Assembly: GCA_932294295.1 (NCBI GenBank)
Contig: OW028576.1
Coordinates: forward strand, 42,114,747 to 42,178,746
Source of the DNA: Alitta virens
Taxonomy: Eukaryota > Annelida > Polychaeta > Phyllodocida > Nereididae
Length of the DNA stretch: 64,000 nt
Direction: 5' to 3'
In this document: positions 33,623-54,660 of the stretch, in pieces
Position numbering within the stretch: position 1 is the first letter of the stretch
Layout: the number at the start of each line of letters is the position of its first letter
The notes under the pieces: model-generated
What the model was told of the DNA's origin: nothing
Seen by the model: the letters and a program-made list of their open reading frames with translations, nothing else
Database searches by the model: none
Translations under genes and position numbers: made by a program

Positions 33623-35046
33623 CACTAATGGACTTTAAAAACACATAGGTAAAACATGTACAAACCCAAGATAATAAATAATTCTGGTTAACATCACAAG
33701 CCTTGTCTCATTGAGCCTTAAATTTAAGGTGCCATCAGGTCAATGGTAGTACTGAGGTCATGTTGCAAACAATGAATTTGAAAGCAGGCTACCAAAAGCT
33801 TCCTTAAGGTTAGCCTTATCAAGGCCCCAACACATGTTGCTGAAAATCACAATGCCAAGGCTGCAGCAAAATTTCAGAGATCAGGCCATCAGCATGCTTG
33901 CAGCAGGCGTATCTCAAGGCCGTGTTGCAAGGCACTTTCGTGTGTCCCAGCCCACCATTTCTCGTTTGTCTGGGCATCACAGGACGACTGGAACTACAAG
34001 AGATCGCCCTCGGCCAGGACAACCACGTGTCACGATGCAAGCGCAAGACCGCCATATTTGTTGCCAGCATCTCAGGGACAGGTTTCGACCTTGCACCCTC
34101 ACTGCAAGTGATACACTTGGACGACATCGTCCCAAAATCAGCAGAAGAACTGTTAGCTGGCGGCTTGCAGAGCAGGGCATCAGGGCCCACAGGGCATTTG
34201 TTGGAGTGAAGCTGGACCATCGCAGAATCGGCATTCGTCTTCGCTGGGCTCAGCAACATTCAAACAGGCACACGCCTAACCGTTTCTGGAGGAGTGTCAT
34301 ATTTGTGACAAATCTCATTTTCAGCTTCACCGCAATGATGGGCGTCAGCGAGTGTACCGTTGTCGAGGGGAGCGCAATGCAAGACCATATGTTGCTCAGA
34401 ATGACAGTTTTGGGCGATGCTCTGTCATGGTCTGGGGTGGCTGGAGATCAGAACTTGTGGTCATTAATGGTTCCTTGAATGGTCAACGCTACAGAGACAA
34501 GATCCCGAAGACTCATGTGGTACCGTACTTCAATGCTCATCCAGATTGGATGTTCATGCCAGGCCTCATGTTGCCCGCATATGCCAATAGCTGTTGGGTG
34601 ACAACAACATCAGAGTGTTGCACTGGCCTCCCTATAGCCCAGACATGAACCCCATCGAACATGTCTGGGACATGCTCTCGAAACAGATGCAGAGAAGAGT
34701 TCCTGCCCCAACCACCAATGCTCAACTGCGCCAGGCCCTGGTGGAAGAGTGGAGGGCAATACCCAGACGACAACTGGACAACATTTTGTTGTCAATGCCC
34801 CGAAGACTGGATGCACTGCTCCAGAGCCATGGTGGTCACACCCGCTACTGATCCAGCCTTTGTTGTTGTGGACTCTTTGTTATGCATTTTTGCACTTGTT
34901 GACATCATTGACATGATTTGTTTCTGTTACCAGTCCATATTTTCTGCTCTTCCTGTGATATGATTAATAAATCTGTTGTACAAAGCACAAGTATGTTATT
35001 TTTCACTTAAAATGCAACAGTTATGCGTTTTTAAAGTCCATTAGTG
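33623..35046 (+). mobile_element. Tc1/mariner-type DNA transposon, complete ends
   Basis: The terminal inverted repeats CACTAATGGACTTTAAAAAC (left) and GTTTTTAAAGTCCATTAGTG (right) are exact over 20 bases and flanked by TA on both sides (33621-33622, 35047-35048). 1424 bases, with one decayed transposase gene in the middle. Confidence 0.92.
33852..34851 (+). pseudogene. Broken Tc1-type transposase
   Basis: The N-terminal helix-turn-helix region (MPRLQQNFRDQAISML, VARHFRVSQPTISRL, TTGTTRDRPRPGQPRV) is intact from 33852. The frame then shifts near 34310-34330 (continuing as RNDGRQRVYRCRGERN, SVMVWGGWRSELVVING) and again near 34560, where sequence around the second catalytic Asp is lost and a TAG follows. 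The last part (LHWPPYSPDMNPIEHVWDML) is in a third frame. Two of the three DDE/D catalytic positions appear damaged or missing, so the copy is inactive. Confidence 0.9.
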
Positions 35047-35734
35047 TACTTACTTTTCTGTTCCCATGAAGTAATGTTAGAGTGAACACAAAACAGAAAA
35101 TCAGCAAATTTATTTTTCTGCATTTTGTTTACTTACTGGGACCCAATTAGGTGATATTACCCCCTATATATATATAATTGTATATGTAAATATGAATGTC
35201 CCCAAAAATATCAGGGTGCCAAGGAATTTAAGAATGCACATATGTATGCCCCTACTTATATATTATAATAATAATCTTTATTAACCGTTGACTTGATATA
35301 TACAGTAGTATAAATAAACCAGTGATATCACGAAATTGCCATAATACAATATTATTTTTAATAAATAAACTTAAGTACCATATTAAGAAATGAGTTGTAC
35401 AATGTTTTATAAATATATTTTTCCATCTTTATCAAGTCTCAACTTGCTATTATAGAAATAATGTAAACAGCTTTCATGAAAGTGATTTTTATTTGAGCCT
35501 TGGAGAAACTATAAATTTAAAGTCCTTCAAATAATTGAGTGTAATTTGTACATCCTGCAATAACAGTGGGTTATGTATTGCTTTGTATAGCTATCAATAT
35601 TGACTTAATTTATGTCATTCATTATGATGTTAATTATATTCAATTTTTCATCATTGAACTGAATTAGTATAATAGTCTTGTTAGTTGCTGCCATGTGATA
35701 GATATTTATTGTCTCCTATTGTCTCATTGTTACT

Positions 35735-36022
35735 GGCTTGAAGTCAGCTTATGCTGTAATGATGAGATGATAAGGATTGAAGTCCACACAGGGCGGGGGC
35801 CTAGCTCAGAGGTAGCGCTCTGGGCTTCCAACCGCTGGGTCCCGGGTTCTTTTCCCGGTCGAGCCTAAGTTGGATGGCTGTTTCATCCTTCATCTCATTG
35901 CCATGGTCTCTGCCTGTCCTAATTAGCCCAGCAGGTGCAGAAATACAGGACGTAAAGCCCTAATCACCCACCCACCCATTGAAGTCCACACCGTGTGAAA
36001 CACTCCATGGGTGGGGTCTTCT
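35735..36022 (-). repeat. Dispersed CTTATCATCTCATCATTAC family member split by a SINE
   Basis: TCAGCTTATGCTGTAATGATG AGATGATAAGG then ATTGAAGTCCACAC is interrupted by the SINE 35790-35977 and resumes ATTGAAGTCCACACCGTGTG ... CCATGGGTGGGGTCTT. In reverse complement this is the same order as the copies at 42935 and 47045, so this locus shows the fuller family structure. Confidence 0.75.
35790..35977 (+). mobile_element. tRNA-derived SINE, full copy 2
   Basis: The A-box CCTAGCTCAGAGGTAGCGC and T-arm CCGGGTTCTTTTCCCGG match copy 1. The tail is (CCCA)n. An exact 14-bp target duplication ATTGAAGTCCACAC flanks it (35776-35789 and 35978-35991). Confidence 0.92.
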
Positions 36023-36728
36023 ACTTGTCTTGGTATAGACACCGAGTACGCGTTTAGTGCAGTATAGCGGACCCAAATTTATGCCCATATTTGGGGGCCA
36101 TTAAAAATTAAATTTTTTCAAATATTTCAAGTTTTAAGTTCTAGCACAATTAAAATAACATGTGGTGTAGATAAGCAGGGGTTTGGGGGCAGTAGCCCCC
36201 AAGAAAAAGCAAAAATAAACGCTGTCTTTACCGTGAAGATGAAACCGCCGTCATAATTACATTTCAAGCATTTTACGTCATATGCCTGGCAATGAGGCTT
36301 GTTAAATATGGTCATAAATCTGGATCCGCTATACTGCACTCTTTCCCCGAGGACAAGACACCTCCAATTTAAAATGTCATGTGATCGAGTGTTATTGTTG
36401 ATACGACAAAGAATATAAATGGGTTGTGGGTTCAAACCCAGCCAGGGCATAGTGGAATAACTGAGCAGATACTCTGACCTATGTAACTCTTTGCTCCACT
36501 CCACCCAGGTGTAAATGATGAGCTGGCTACAGGCAGTGATGGTGATTGTAGTGTGCTTGGGTGCCACATACAGGCCGGGAGTTGAGAAAGACTCATACTT
36601 GAACAGTTCTATCTTTTAGGCTTATCCTATAAGGGTTTAATAACTCAATAGAGCCAAATGGTGAATAGTGAATATTCACTTCCCAGTGAAAATGATAGGT
36701 TCGATCCAGCTAATGTCTTGTCTTATTA

Positions 36729-36797
36729 TGGGAATTGAACTCTGGACTCCAGGATGAGATTGCTAAAGGCTTTGCCACTGGACTACTTTGGCAATGC
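36729..36797 (-). repeat. tRNA-like sequence (second SINE type or decayed tRNA pseudogene)
   Basis: On the minus strand GTAGTCCAGTGGCAAAGCC resembles an A-box/D-arm and GAGTTCAATTCCC a B-box, at roughly tRNA spacing. No clear acceptor stem, so not a functional tRNA. Confidence 0.4.
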
Positions 36798-37737
36798 ACA
36801 AAAGATTCAGATGTCCATTCATCTCTGCCTTATACTTCACCTTCCAGCCGCTCGCCAAATTTAGAATGTTTTTTATTCTCAATTTCTCTGTGGAAGAATG
36901 CATTGTTTTGCCCAAATTAAGAATTATATATTCAAATTTGACTTGGAAAAGGTTATTTTTTGTTAATACGTAGATCATGATTATAAATCAATCATTGTAA
37001 TTATATTTTGCTCTGGGGTATTTATTATGACATATATTGCATGTATGATACATGCATTGTATTCCTTATAAACCAATGCTGTAGTTCATACAATGTGCAA
37101 AAACATATATAGAAAAGTATACCTTTGGCGCACTTGGTTGCAGTGTGTATTAGATAACTGGCTGTGCCCCTACCCCAAGTCAAGGCTGCAAGTCTCGTGC
37201 AAACAGAGGCTATGACGTCAATGTGACGTCATAACATCATTAACATAATGCGTGACGTCATTAGGGAACCTGGGGCTGAGCTTCCTATGATCACTTGATA
37301 CATTGATTTCTCGTGTCAAAGAGAGAAGGAAAGGATAAATTGCTCTATTAATTTTAATTAATTGTCATATCCCATTCGTAGTATTGTTAATTGCCTTATA
37401 TATCATAGGCACTAAAAAACCTCTTTATTAGGAACACCCTTAATTGGCAGTCATGGACTTATACAGATTTAAAGTGATCTTAATATAGAATTGGTCCATG
37501 TTCATGTACTTGGAGTTTTTATATTGCGATCAATATTAAGCCAATCAAAATGGTCTTATGATCCAAGTGTTGTGGTCTTAAGTTAGTATACATTGGGAAC
37601 TCACAATTAAGACCCTTGTTGAGAATCATTGATCATGTCTTAATATTGAGGTGGTCTTAATGCTGAAAGAATTATTGTCATCAATTTAAAGAGGTGGTCT
37701 TAATACTGGGTGGTACTCAGTCTTAATTGATAATATA

Positions 37738-37906
37738 CAGTGGTCCCTCACAAGTAAGACCATCCTTTGGAATCATGGCTATGACGTCAATGTGACGTCA
37801 TAATATTGAGGTGGTCTTTATTCTGGAATTTTTTTATATTGTCATCAATTGAAACACAAATAATTTGTTCTTACGATGAAAGTGGTCTTAATTGTGAGGT
37901 TCAACT
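37738..37906. mobile_element. Short inverted-repeat element carrying a CRE pair
   Basis: CAGTGGTCCCTCACAAGTAA (left) pairs with the right end TTAATTGTGAGGTTCAACTG as imperfect inverted repeats. Nearby words GGTCTTAATATTGAGGTGG recur at 37470-37730, 46820-46860 and 48390-48440. It resembles a pogo-type MITE. TA precedes the left end only. Confidence 0.5.
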
Positions 37907-38647
37907 GGGTGCATGTATATATTTTTTTAATGTATAAAAAAAGAAAGAAAAGAGTCATGAAAATCTATTTTAAGGCAAAGTGTTCGCACCAGACGCCTGT
38001 TTTTGTTTAAAGGCAGTCACTCAATTTAAAGGAGCACTATTTTAAGGGTATTTTTGGCTTTAGAAGTAATGTAGGCTTTCCTGAAATCAACACAAAAGGT
38101 GTAAATAGATCGCATAAATTTGCCTAGCTAGCAGATTTTGGTTATTTTTGTTGACGTTTATTTATTCGTGCTTGCCATGCAATGTTTCTGATGCATGATC
38201 AAAAATTTATAAAGGCCAGAAATGTCCTATAAATGTAAATGTTTGGGTATTAATGATTGTGCAATTTTTCACTTGTAATTTGTTTCTGGATACACAATGG
38301 AAGTTAATACAGAAGCATGCAAATATATATTTTTTTCAAATAGCACTTTTAATTATAAATAATTATATTAATGGAAGTTGCTGAACAACACGAAAAAAAT
38401 ATGCTATTTTTTTTTTGCAGAATAACAAATGTCAAAATTCTCATCTAGCCTATAGCTCAATCTGGATGAATTTTGGCTATAATTGCATATTATGATAAAT
38501 AACATTCACTTATTTTTGGCATTGATCAATGGGGAAATGCTTATTTTTTCTCTTTTTTTTCCCCCCGCTGAACCCGGCATGACACTGCAGCAGGGGCACT
38601 ATTGATGGAATGATGAGAAAATTCAAAATCTCTGTCTATTAGCAGCT

Positions 38648-38661
38648 GTTGCCATGGTAAC
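38648..38661. promoter_or_regulatory. RFX-type X-box palindrome
   Basis: GTTGCCATGGTAAC is close to the RFX consensus and lies 8 bases before the CRE at 38670. Confidence 0.4.
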
Positions 38662-39194
38662 GCTTGATATGACGTCATGGAACCGCCGTTTCTATACCAA
38701 TTATGTGGGAGGGTTTTATTGAGCGCCATAGTTGGATTGGGGGGGGGGGGGGGGGGGCACTGAATGTGTAGGGGGGTCCCCCCAGTGGTTATAGATTTGC
38801 TCCAAGTCATTTGGTTTTCAAACACTAGGGGTATCAGGGGCGTAGCTGTGATGTCACTAAAAGGGGTTTTAAGAAAAATATGCCTATTTTAAGAAATGGA
38901 CATGTTATAGAACCCACTATAAAAGATTACCCGTGTTCTATAAATGGTCTTAATATCGGGGGAAAGTTATGCCTATATATATAGTTATTCAAATTTGAAT
39001 GCAAAATGTATACATTTGTTGCCACCATCGATCTATCATTTCACTTTTATTAAATGTCAAAGCATATATTTGCATTTTTTAGTATTTAATTTGTTAAAAT
39101 GTTAGCATTAATTTATAAGCATTCCAATTATGGACATATCCCCCCCCCCCCCCCCCAATTTCATTCACCAAATGGGATAATAGCTGGAGCAGGT

Positions 39195-39300
39195 ACAAGA
39201 CCCCACCCATTGTGGCTGCATGCTATGGCCTCTGGGCCTTATCATCTCATCATTACATCTGTCTGCAGCTGATCATTTAATATGCTGACTAACCTATTGA
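39195..39300 (+). repeat. Dispersed CTTATCATCTCATCATTAC family copy
   Basis: AAGACCCCACCCATTGTGG, then GGGCCTTATCATCTCATCAT, TACATCTGTCTGCAGCTGATC and ATATGCTGACT, in the standard order. Confidence 0.7.
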
Positions 39301-39871
39301 CCATTGATGTTACACTTTAAAATAGTAAGACTAAGATTAATTATATTCACAATACATCAATTGTTATTATGTACACAATGCATAAAAATAGAATAAATGA
39401 TATGAAAATTCTGCTGAACAATTCAACAACAATAACAACCCCCCCCCCCCTCCCCCAATCGAAGTGATTTTATCCGCCCCAGTCAAGAGACCCCCCCCCC
39501 CCCCCTCTTCCAACTAACACAGCTGACGGTCTGCCCTGTGTACGGCATCATGATGTGGCATGAGGATGACGTCATTGGGCTGATGACGTCATCACAGGCC
39601 ACGCCCCTTTGCCTTTTACAGCAGGCGGTGGCAGAGCGAGCTGGCCCAGGCGTCAATGTGCCATCAGCTCAGTCAAAGGCACAAATATAGACTATTATTG
39701 CAGCCACACGTGCATCTTTCTTAGTGCAACAACAATAATTGTCCTTACAGATTTCTAAAAAACAAAAAACAAAAAAACCCCTCCAATTCGTATAGATTGT
39801 AATTAATAAAAAAAAAAAAAAAAGGTCTATGACCCCCAAACGAACTTTGCCTTGTGTTTTTCTGTCTATGT

Positions 39872-39910
39872 GCCCCCCCCCCCTTCCACAAAATTCCTGG
39901 ATCCGCCCCT
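39872..39910 (+). repeat. C-run plus AATTCCTGGATCCGCCCCT terminus
   Basis: A poly-C run followed by AAAATTCCTGGATCCGCCCC. The same ending recurs at 43231-43269, and looser versions at 53990, 55130, 55275 and 55420. It looks like the end of a decayed MITE family. Confidence 0.5.
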
Positions 39911-41075
39911 ACTTTAAACTAGTTCCATTAGAAGAACCCCATCTATACATCTATCTATCTATATTTATTGTTTCTAGGATGCTAGAATTCATTGAATGCT
40001 CTTGTGTTTTTTTTTGTGTTTTTTTTTTTTCTATTGTGAAGTTAACCTGCCACTTGTGCATGTTCACATGCAGGCTTATAAGAACAACCCGAAAATACAT
40101 TTTATTTCTGTCACTCAGCAATTAAATCAGTGCTAAAATTGTACAATTATTGCAAATATTAATTAATTTGTTTGGGCTCAGTGAAATTTAACTCAGTAAC
40201 CTAGTAGGCTAGAGCTGCGTTTTGTGATGTGAGTCTAAATTTGGAGTTGTAAATATGACCTCAATGTGTTTGTCATTGCTTGGCACTTGTGCATTTTTTT
40301 TTTCCATTCTGACGTAGGCCTATTTAAAGCCCTATATTTATTTTACAATGTGTGACATAAATTGATTGCACACGTATGATCAATTTATGTGGTGCATCTT
40401 TGCATAACTAGGAGCCTGGGAGTTCTACATGTGTCAATCATGAAAAGCTGGGTCTGCTAACCAAACGCCTGTGTTTTGGACTTAGCATCAATAGAAAGAT
40501 CTACCCTGGAAAGACGTTGATTTGCGTCACACTTAACCATGGCAACCCAAAGAAGGCTCAGCAATAGCCTGTCCCCTACCGGCGCCCAGGGACACCTCTC
40601 TACAGACGACATTTTTGACGATTAATTTGGAATAATCTTACAAATATAGCTGCTCGTATTTTTCATACAAATATTTCGTAGTATTTAGTAATGTTTTACT
40701 GGAATGTAGGTTAGTTATTTGCTAAAGGGGAAAAACTTTACTTTTTTGAATGCATTTTGCTTTCAGATGGGGCATTAATTACTTGCATTTTTGTTTAAAT
40801 GCCTTGTATAATTTATTCATATATACCAATATTTTACAACTATTTATCATGCTTAATTTGGAATAAAATATAGTCATCTATCACTGCTCTAAATTAGAAA
40901 ATAGATAGGTTTTAGAGTCCAAAGATCGGACCGATCCTGGGCAGGCTATTCAGGAGGCGAAACTAGGTCATGTAATATGTGTGACGTCACGTGCATGACG
41001 TCATTGGTAGCAAGCCTCAACTATGGTGGAAAGTGGAGCTATGTTGGATGGGTTAGGTGGATTTTTGGAGTGTAA

Positions 41076-49136
<8,061 letters not shown>

Positions 49137-49361
49137 GTAAGTCGAGAATCATGACAATTATATGCAATTATATGACTGTATACATTAGTTATGGTATGTT
49201 TCATAAAGATTTTGTGGATGCCAAAAAAGTACTACATCCTCTACAAGATCTATTAGATTATTATTATTTCTCGATTTTTATGCGGTTAAAGTTTCCAAGG
49301 TAACATCACTCCAAAAAAGAAAAAGTCTAAAGTTTAGGTTTTTAAGTGGCAAAGTGGTCTC

Positions 49362-49857
49362 GGATGGATGGATGGATGGATGGATGGATAAATAGTTAGA
49401 TAGATACATTGATACCATGATACATAGATACATAGATAGATGGATAGATACATTGATACAATGATACATAGATTAGATACATTGATACATAGATAGATGG
49501 ATAGATACATTGATACATTAATGGATAGATAGATAGATAGTTAGATAGATAGATAGATAGATAGATGGATAGATACATTGATACAATGATACATAGATTA
49601 GATACATTGATACATACATAGATAGATAGATAGATAGATACATTGATACATTAATAGATAGATAGATAGATAGATGGATAGATACATTGATACATTGATA
49701 CATTAATACATTGATAGATAGATAGATGGATGGATAGATACATTGATACATTAATACATTGATAGATAGATAGATAGATAGATACATTGATAAATTAATA
49801 CATTGATACATAGATAGTTAGATCGATAGATAGATACATTGATACATAGATAGATAC
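49362..49857 (+). repeat. Compound GATG/GATA microsatellite with GATACATT minisatellite
   Basis: It opens with (GGAT)n, then nearly 500 bases of GATA units interspersed with GATACATTGATACAT blocks. Long apparent reading frames (Tyr-Leu-Ser-Ile repeats) on the minus strand are artefacts of this repeat. Confidence 0.95.
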
Positions 49858-50634
49858 TGTCAGTGTTAACTATTATAACAGGTTAATTGTTAGAACTCTG
49901 TCATCCTAATGGTCATATGGCAGTCTTTTGTTTGTCCAAAATCGAGTTCAGTAACATAATAAGGTCATTAAATAATGATGAAAATGTCATTAGCATGTCT
50001 GGTACGGATTCGTCACAGATGACATTTGATTAATTGAATATGTTATATTTGTATTTTGCACAAAAAGTGGATGAATGTAATTATGTTGCAGGATGCAATT
50101 TAAACAATTAAGATAATGTCATTTCTTAAGTACAATGTCCCGTATTAAGTGACAAATCAAAGTTACAACCATTCGAAAATTTGACAAAGCGACATGGCCT
50201 ATTATATGCCTACTGCAGCACTTTTTTGTTATGATCCTTCACTTCGATTTATTATATCTTTGTCGTGAAAAATGATAAAATATTCATGAACGATTCGAAG
50301 AACTCGAAAAGTAGATAGATCCTACTCTTTAATTGCAAGTGCTGCCCTACGGATCAATTTGGTTTATAGATCCTAAGCCCTGGCTACTTGGGACCCCGCA
50401 GTTCGGAATCACGAGTGAATTTTGCTGAGAGAGGCGTTTTCCCATGCCATACAACTCTTGTTAATAATTTATAAGCCGTGAGCTATTTCAGGAATTTTAC
50501 CTGTCCATCTCGCGTATTCGTGATCATTCCTGATTTGTTGTTTGTTAAAATGGCATGTGTCTGACATTGTGTCACCGTTCAGGTGTTCGTGTAGAGATTT
50601 AATGTGCACTTGAAGCTGTGTGTCTCTGCTAAGC

Positions 50635-50745
50635 CAATTAAAAGACCCCACCCATGGATTGAATAGCATTTTTGTAATATAATACAGGCAGTCACACCAT
50701 GTTTTGCTATATCATCATTACTTCTGTCCCTGATTACTTTATAAT
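50635..50745 (+). repeat. Dispersed repeat copy (CCCCACCCATGG end)
   Basis: AAAAGACCCCACCCATGGAT, then TATATCATCATTACTTCTGT. Diverged copy. Confidence 0.55.
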
Positions 50746-53700
50746 AATTGACATTTATTAATTGTATTATTCCATGATTTATGGTTCTACATGCATTCTA
50801 GGGAATCTTTTCCATATTTGGTAGTCTTCAAGTAGATATTTTTATACTTCTTGAAATGAACATTTGAGGTGTTTATTTTGCACCTGTATTAATTTATTAA
50901 TGACCTCTTACTTATTTTTCTGTTGTTAATTTACTTCATAATTAAAAGGATTCCAAATGGTTGAAGAAAAGGCACTAAAAACGTTACCTAACTGAATTGA
51001 AGAAGGTTTACCATTAATTCAGTTATCAATAATAATAAAAAAAATTAAAAAAAGAGGCTACTATGGGTACTCCTATAAATGTTTTCCAAATGCTGTTTTC
51101 GTGATTATTTACATGATTTTTGATAATTCTGTGGTATACAGTACTTTAACTTCTGAAAATGTGTACAGTACATTTGCAATATGTGCATGTGAAACTTATT
51201 ATACAGGCTGAACTTATAAACAGTGCTTTGCAAAAATAGAGGTCGAATGGACTCAATGTTCTAATATAACTGATATATAGCTCACAGTATAATAAGACTT
51301 CCATGTATTGATTTTTTTTTTTTTTTTTTTTTTGTTATCTCTCGAGATCATTTCAAGAGCTTTTCAATGTTTTCTTGGTGTCATGTGACACCCATGACGT
51401 CAGGACGTCAAAATGGCGGCGTTTTGCTTACTGATGACGTCATGAAAAGTTGTGTATGCAATGAGAGATAGTGGATCCAGCCCAGCAATGTAAACACAAC
51501 ACAGGGTAGTAAAAAATGGACAAAAAAGTAGCAAAAAATATATATAAAGAAAAGTTTAAAATATTGTAAAAAATTTATGTACACTTGTAATAATATTGTC
51601 ATAAACAATGAAGTGTAGCAAACATTTTGTGTGCATTATTTGTTTGTGCAGAAAGGTCATTATCATTTTGCCACATATAGATATGCATCGAAATTATGAT
51701 GATGGATTAGTTAAAAATCATTAATATTTATGATAAATTATGAGTGAATAATTGATTTACCCATAACTGGACTAACTCTAGAGTTAAAGGGGAACTAACA
51801 CCTTCAGCACTTTACCTCTCAGATGCTAGCTTTGGTCCATTGAAACAAATCCCCGATATTCATAACTTGTATATATGCCCTGGTAAAGTAATATCCTGCA
51901 TTTATTAGCTCCGTGTTGTGAACTACGGAGGCCGCCATTTTCGACTTTTCCGGATGTTTTGCTCTTGCAGGAAATACGTCACTGTTGTACAACAGGTCTC
52001 AGCATGAAAGCCAAGTATTCTAGAGGCCCTGCATTTCAGTCAAATTTTCAAAAACAGGTGTTAATTGCACTTGAACCTTTGTTATAAGAGCATGTCACAG
52101 TTCTCACCAAGTGTCAAGTAAATTGTTATTGAACAATTTTAGACAATGCAATTAATTCTCCATGCATAAATGACGGCCTCTACACCCCTTGGTCTCGTGG
52201 TGAAAAACAATGACTTTGAAAATTTTGATAACTGAGTACTTAATTAAAAAAAAAATTCTGAATATTATAGAGTGGCAGGTATTACATTCTTGAATTGTTT
52301 GCAATGAAGGATTTGGTTCACTAGCCTTCAGTATAATTGCAATGAACTTAACAGGTTACCTAATATTAATAAACGGCACTGATTGCACTTAACACCTTTA
52401 TGAAAAGGTGTCAGGCTGAATTGCTTTTATGTCAATTTGACACTGATGGTAAATAAAATCTTTTTTGGCCTATTACCATGACTACAGACCTTTCCCAAGT
52501 CTTCTCTGCATGGATCAGACTTCAGCCGTTGAAATCAAGACTAGAAACACGCTACCATATGATATAAGAAGTAAAAAAAAAAATACAATCTAGAGTTTCA
52601 AAAGCAGTCTGAAGCAAATTTTATGAATAAACACTCATCTGAAAAGCGATGGAGAGCAATTTTATAGAATCTAGTGCTATACAAATAACCTATTATTATT
52701 ATAAGACTACATATATAGTTAGGGTCGTATAACAAACCTGTCAATTCAGATTAGCCTTTAATACATGTAGGGGTTAATAAAAGAAATCTTATTTTGAAAT
52801 TGCTTATTTCCTGATAAACATAATCTTTCTAATGGTGTATAACAAGCAATGATTAAATGAAAAAAGCTGTAATTACTAGTAGGCAATATATCGTTTTTTA
52901 ATGCGCGACAATACCCCAATGACCCTTGGAAAAGTAATGAATTCATTCTGCTAATCTTGTGAAGATTACTGAAGGGAACATCCTTTTAATAATTCTATAC
53001 AACTCCATACAGTGCATGTATAAAGTAAACCTTAATTTTAATCAAATTGAATGTTAGGAACAGATATATAAATTACTACTAAAGTGTCAGGAATATAGGA
53101 TATTAAAATTATAGGCATACAATCAAATTTGATTACAAATGTATAAAATCCAAAAATTGGTTATAGTTTTTAATATCTATGGTATTTCATTGTTGTATTA
53201 TAATGATGATCATATATGCCTATTTGTTAATTTTATAACACCAAGGCTTAATGGTTGGGGGGTGGGGAGTGTTCTAATATACCTACATAAATACAAATCA
53301 TTTCATTGCAATTAGTCAAAAAGAAATTCAACTATCTTTTCAGTTCTTTTCATTAAATTGCAATAAACAATGAAATGGATTAATTGCAATCTGCGCAGGT
53401 TGAGGAATTAAGGATGTAATTTTCTAGGGCTCCAAAGCAAAGCCCAGCTTTTTATATACCCTCATTAGGATTTAGGACATAAGTGACGTCACCAGCTTCC
53501 GTGCCGTGTGCAATAATGGCGGCCCCCAGTGTAAAACTGCACTCTTAATCGGCGTAAAATCACACTAAACATGACTTTTTAACTATTTTTTTTCACTACA
53601 ATATGTTTCTTAACATCTAATAGATCTTTTAAAATAAACATGCAGAAGTCCTTGTGTTCCCCTTTAACTATTTAAATATGAGGAAAATTTAGTTTATGTT

Positions 53701-54589
53701 TGTGCTAGTATTAACATGTAAATAGACATAATATGATAATCATTCTAAATATTATTGATTATTAACAGTGACAACAATATAGAGTGATCAGCGCACTGAT
53801 AATCAATAATTGATATATTTATATATATATAACTATATACTCTTCAGATTTATTTAATATCACCTCCATTTTAAGTTCATTTCATAATTTGGTTTGACAA
53901 ATTATAATGTATTGCTGGGACCACAGAATTTTTAAATTAATATGTGTGTACTAGGCCAAGGGGGGGGGGGGGTTAAATAAAGGGTTAACCCCCCCCCCCC
54001 TAAATCCGCTACTGATCATAAATAGATGATACAACACATGGTATTGTGATCATTATGTTTGCCTTTAGCTTCATGGTAATGTAGTCCTAATAAAACATAA
54101 CAAAACAGAGAAAAAAAACAACTTTTTTTGAAGTAATGAAGACAGTATGGAATTCTTCGTAGCCAACAGATAGAACTAACCTCTGTAACCTCTGAAGAAT
54201 TTTGACCTTTGAGAAAAAATGAGGAAGAAATGCAAAAAAGCTGATGAAAGGGTGTTTTAAAAACTCAAGAAAAACTCTTTAAAACAAGAAACACATAGAA
54301 AAGAGACTAGCTCACCTGTTACAATAGGAATACCAGAGTTTTTGTTTACTTTTCGTGTTGTTTATTTTGTGTGTTTTGGTAGTCTGCATTCATATATTTT
54401 GACAATTAGTTTTTAAAAAAAAAGGAGAAAAAAAAGTAGAGAAAAGGTAAATATGTGAACTATTCTGAAAAATTAACGAAGTACCAGTAAATTTAACTTT
54501 AATTTTTTTTTACTTCCTTTATTTTTAAAGAATCCATGATACAAAGAAAATTCAGCTGTTGAATCTTATGTGTTCTTAAGGTGTGGCAG

Positions 54590-54660
54590 CAGCAGCCTTA
54601 TCATCTCATCATTACGTCTGCCTCTGGCAGCTGGTCATATAAGCTGATTAAGCTAGTTAC
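54590..54660 (+). repeat. Dispersed CTTATCATCTCATCATTAC family copy
   Basis: CAGCCTTATCATCTCATCAT, TACGTCTGCCTCTGGCAGCT, GGTCATATAAGCTGATTAAG. The cleanest core copy. CTCTGGCAG is self-complementary enough to form a small hairpin. Confidence 0.8.

Larger units (their letters stand above)
37213..41003. promoter_or_regulatory. Cluster of ten full CRE octamers upstream of SIK
   Basis: TGACGTCA starts at 37213, 37224, 37253, 37782, 37793, 38670, 39567, 39584, 40982 and 40996. The last two lie 107-121 bases before the SIK start codon. Several are close pairs (11, 11, 17 and 14 bases start to start). CREB-family binding is the known reading of this octamer. Function here is inference. Confidence 0.55.

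Noticed and set aside
36127..36567. Minus-strand frame of 146 codons
   Set aside because: No recognisable domain; it overlaps decayed repeat sequence including a B-box-like GGTTCAAACCC.
49137..49303. Read-through of SIK exon 3 into the intron (short truncated kinase)
   Set aside because: GTAAGT is a strong donor and the extension has no kinase similarity. An intronic poly-A isoform cannot be excluded but has no support here.
49396..49811. Tyr-Leu-Ser-Ile repeat protein frames on the minus strand
   Set aside because: Produced by the GATA/GATACATT microsatellite.
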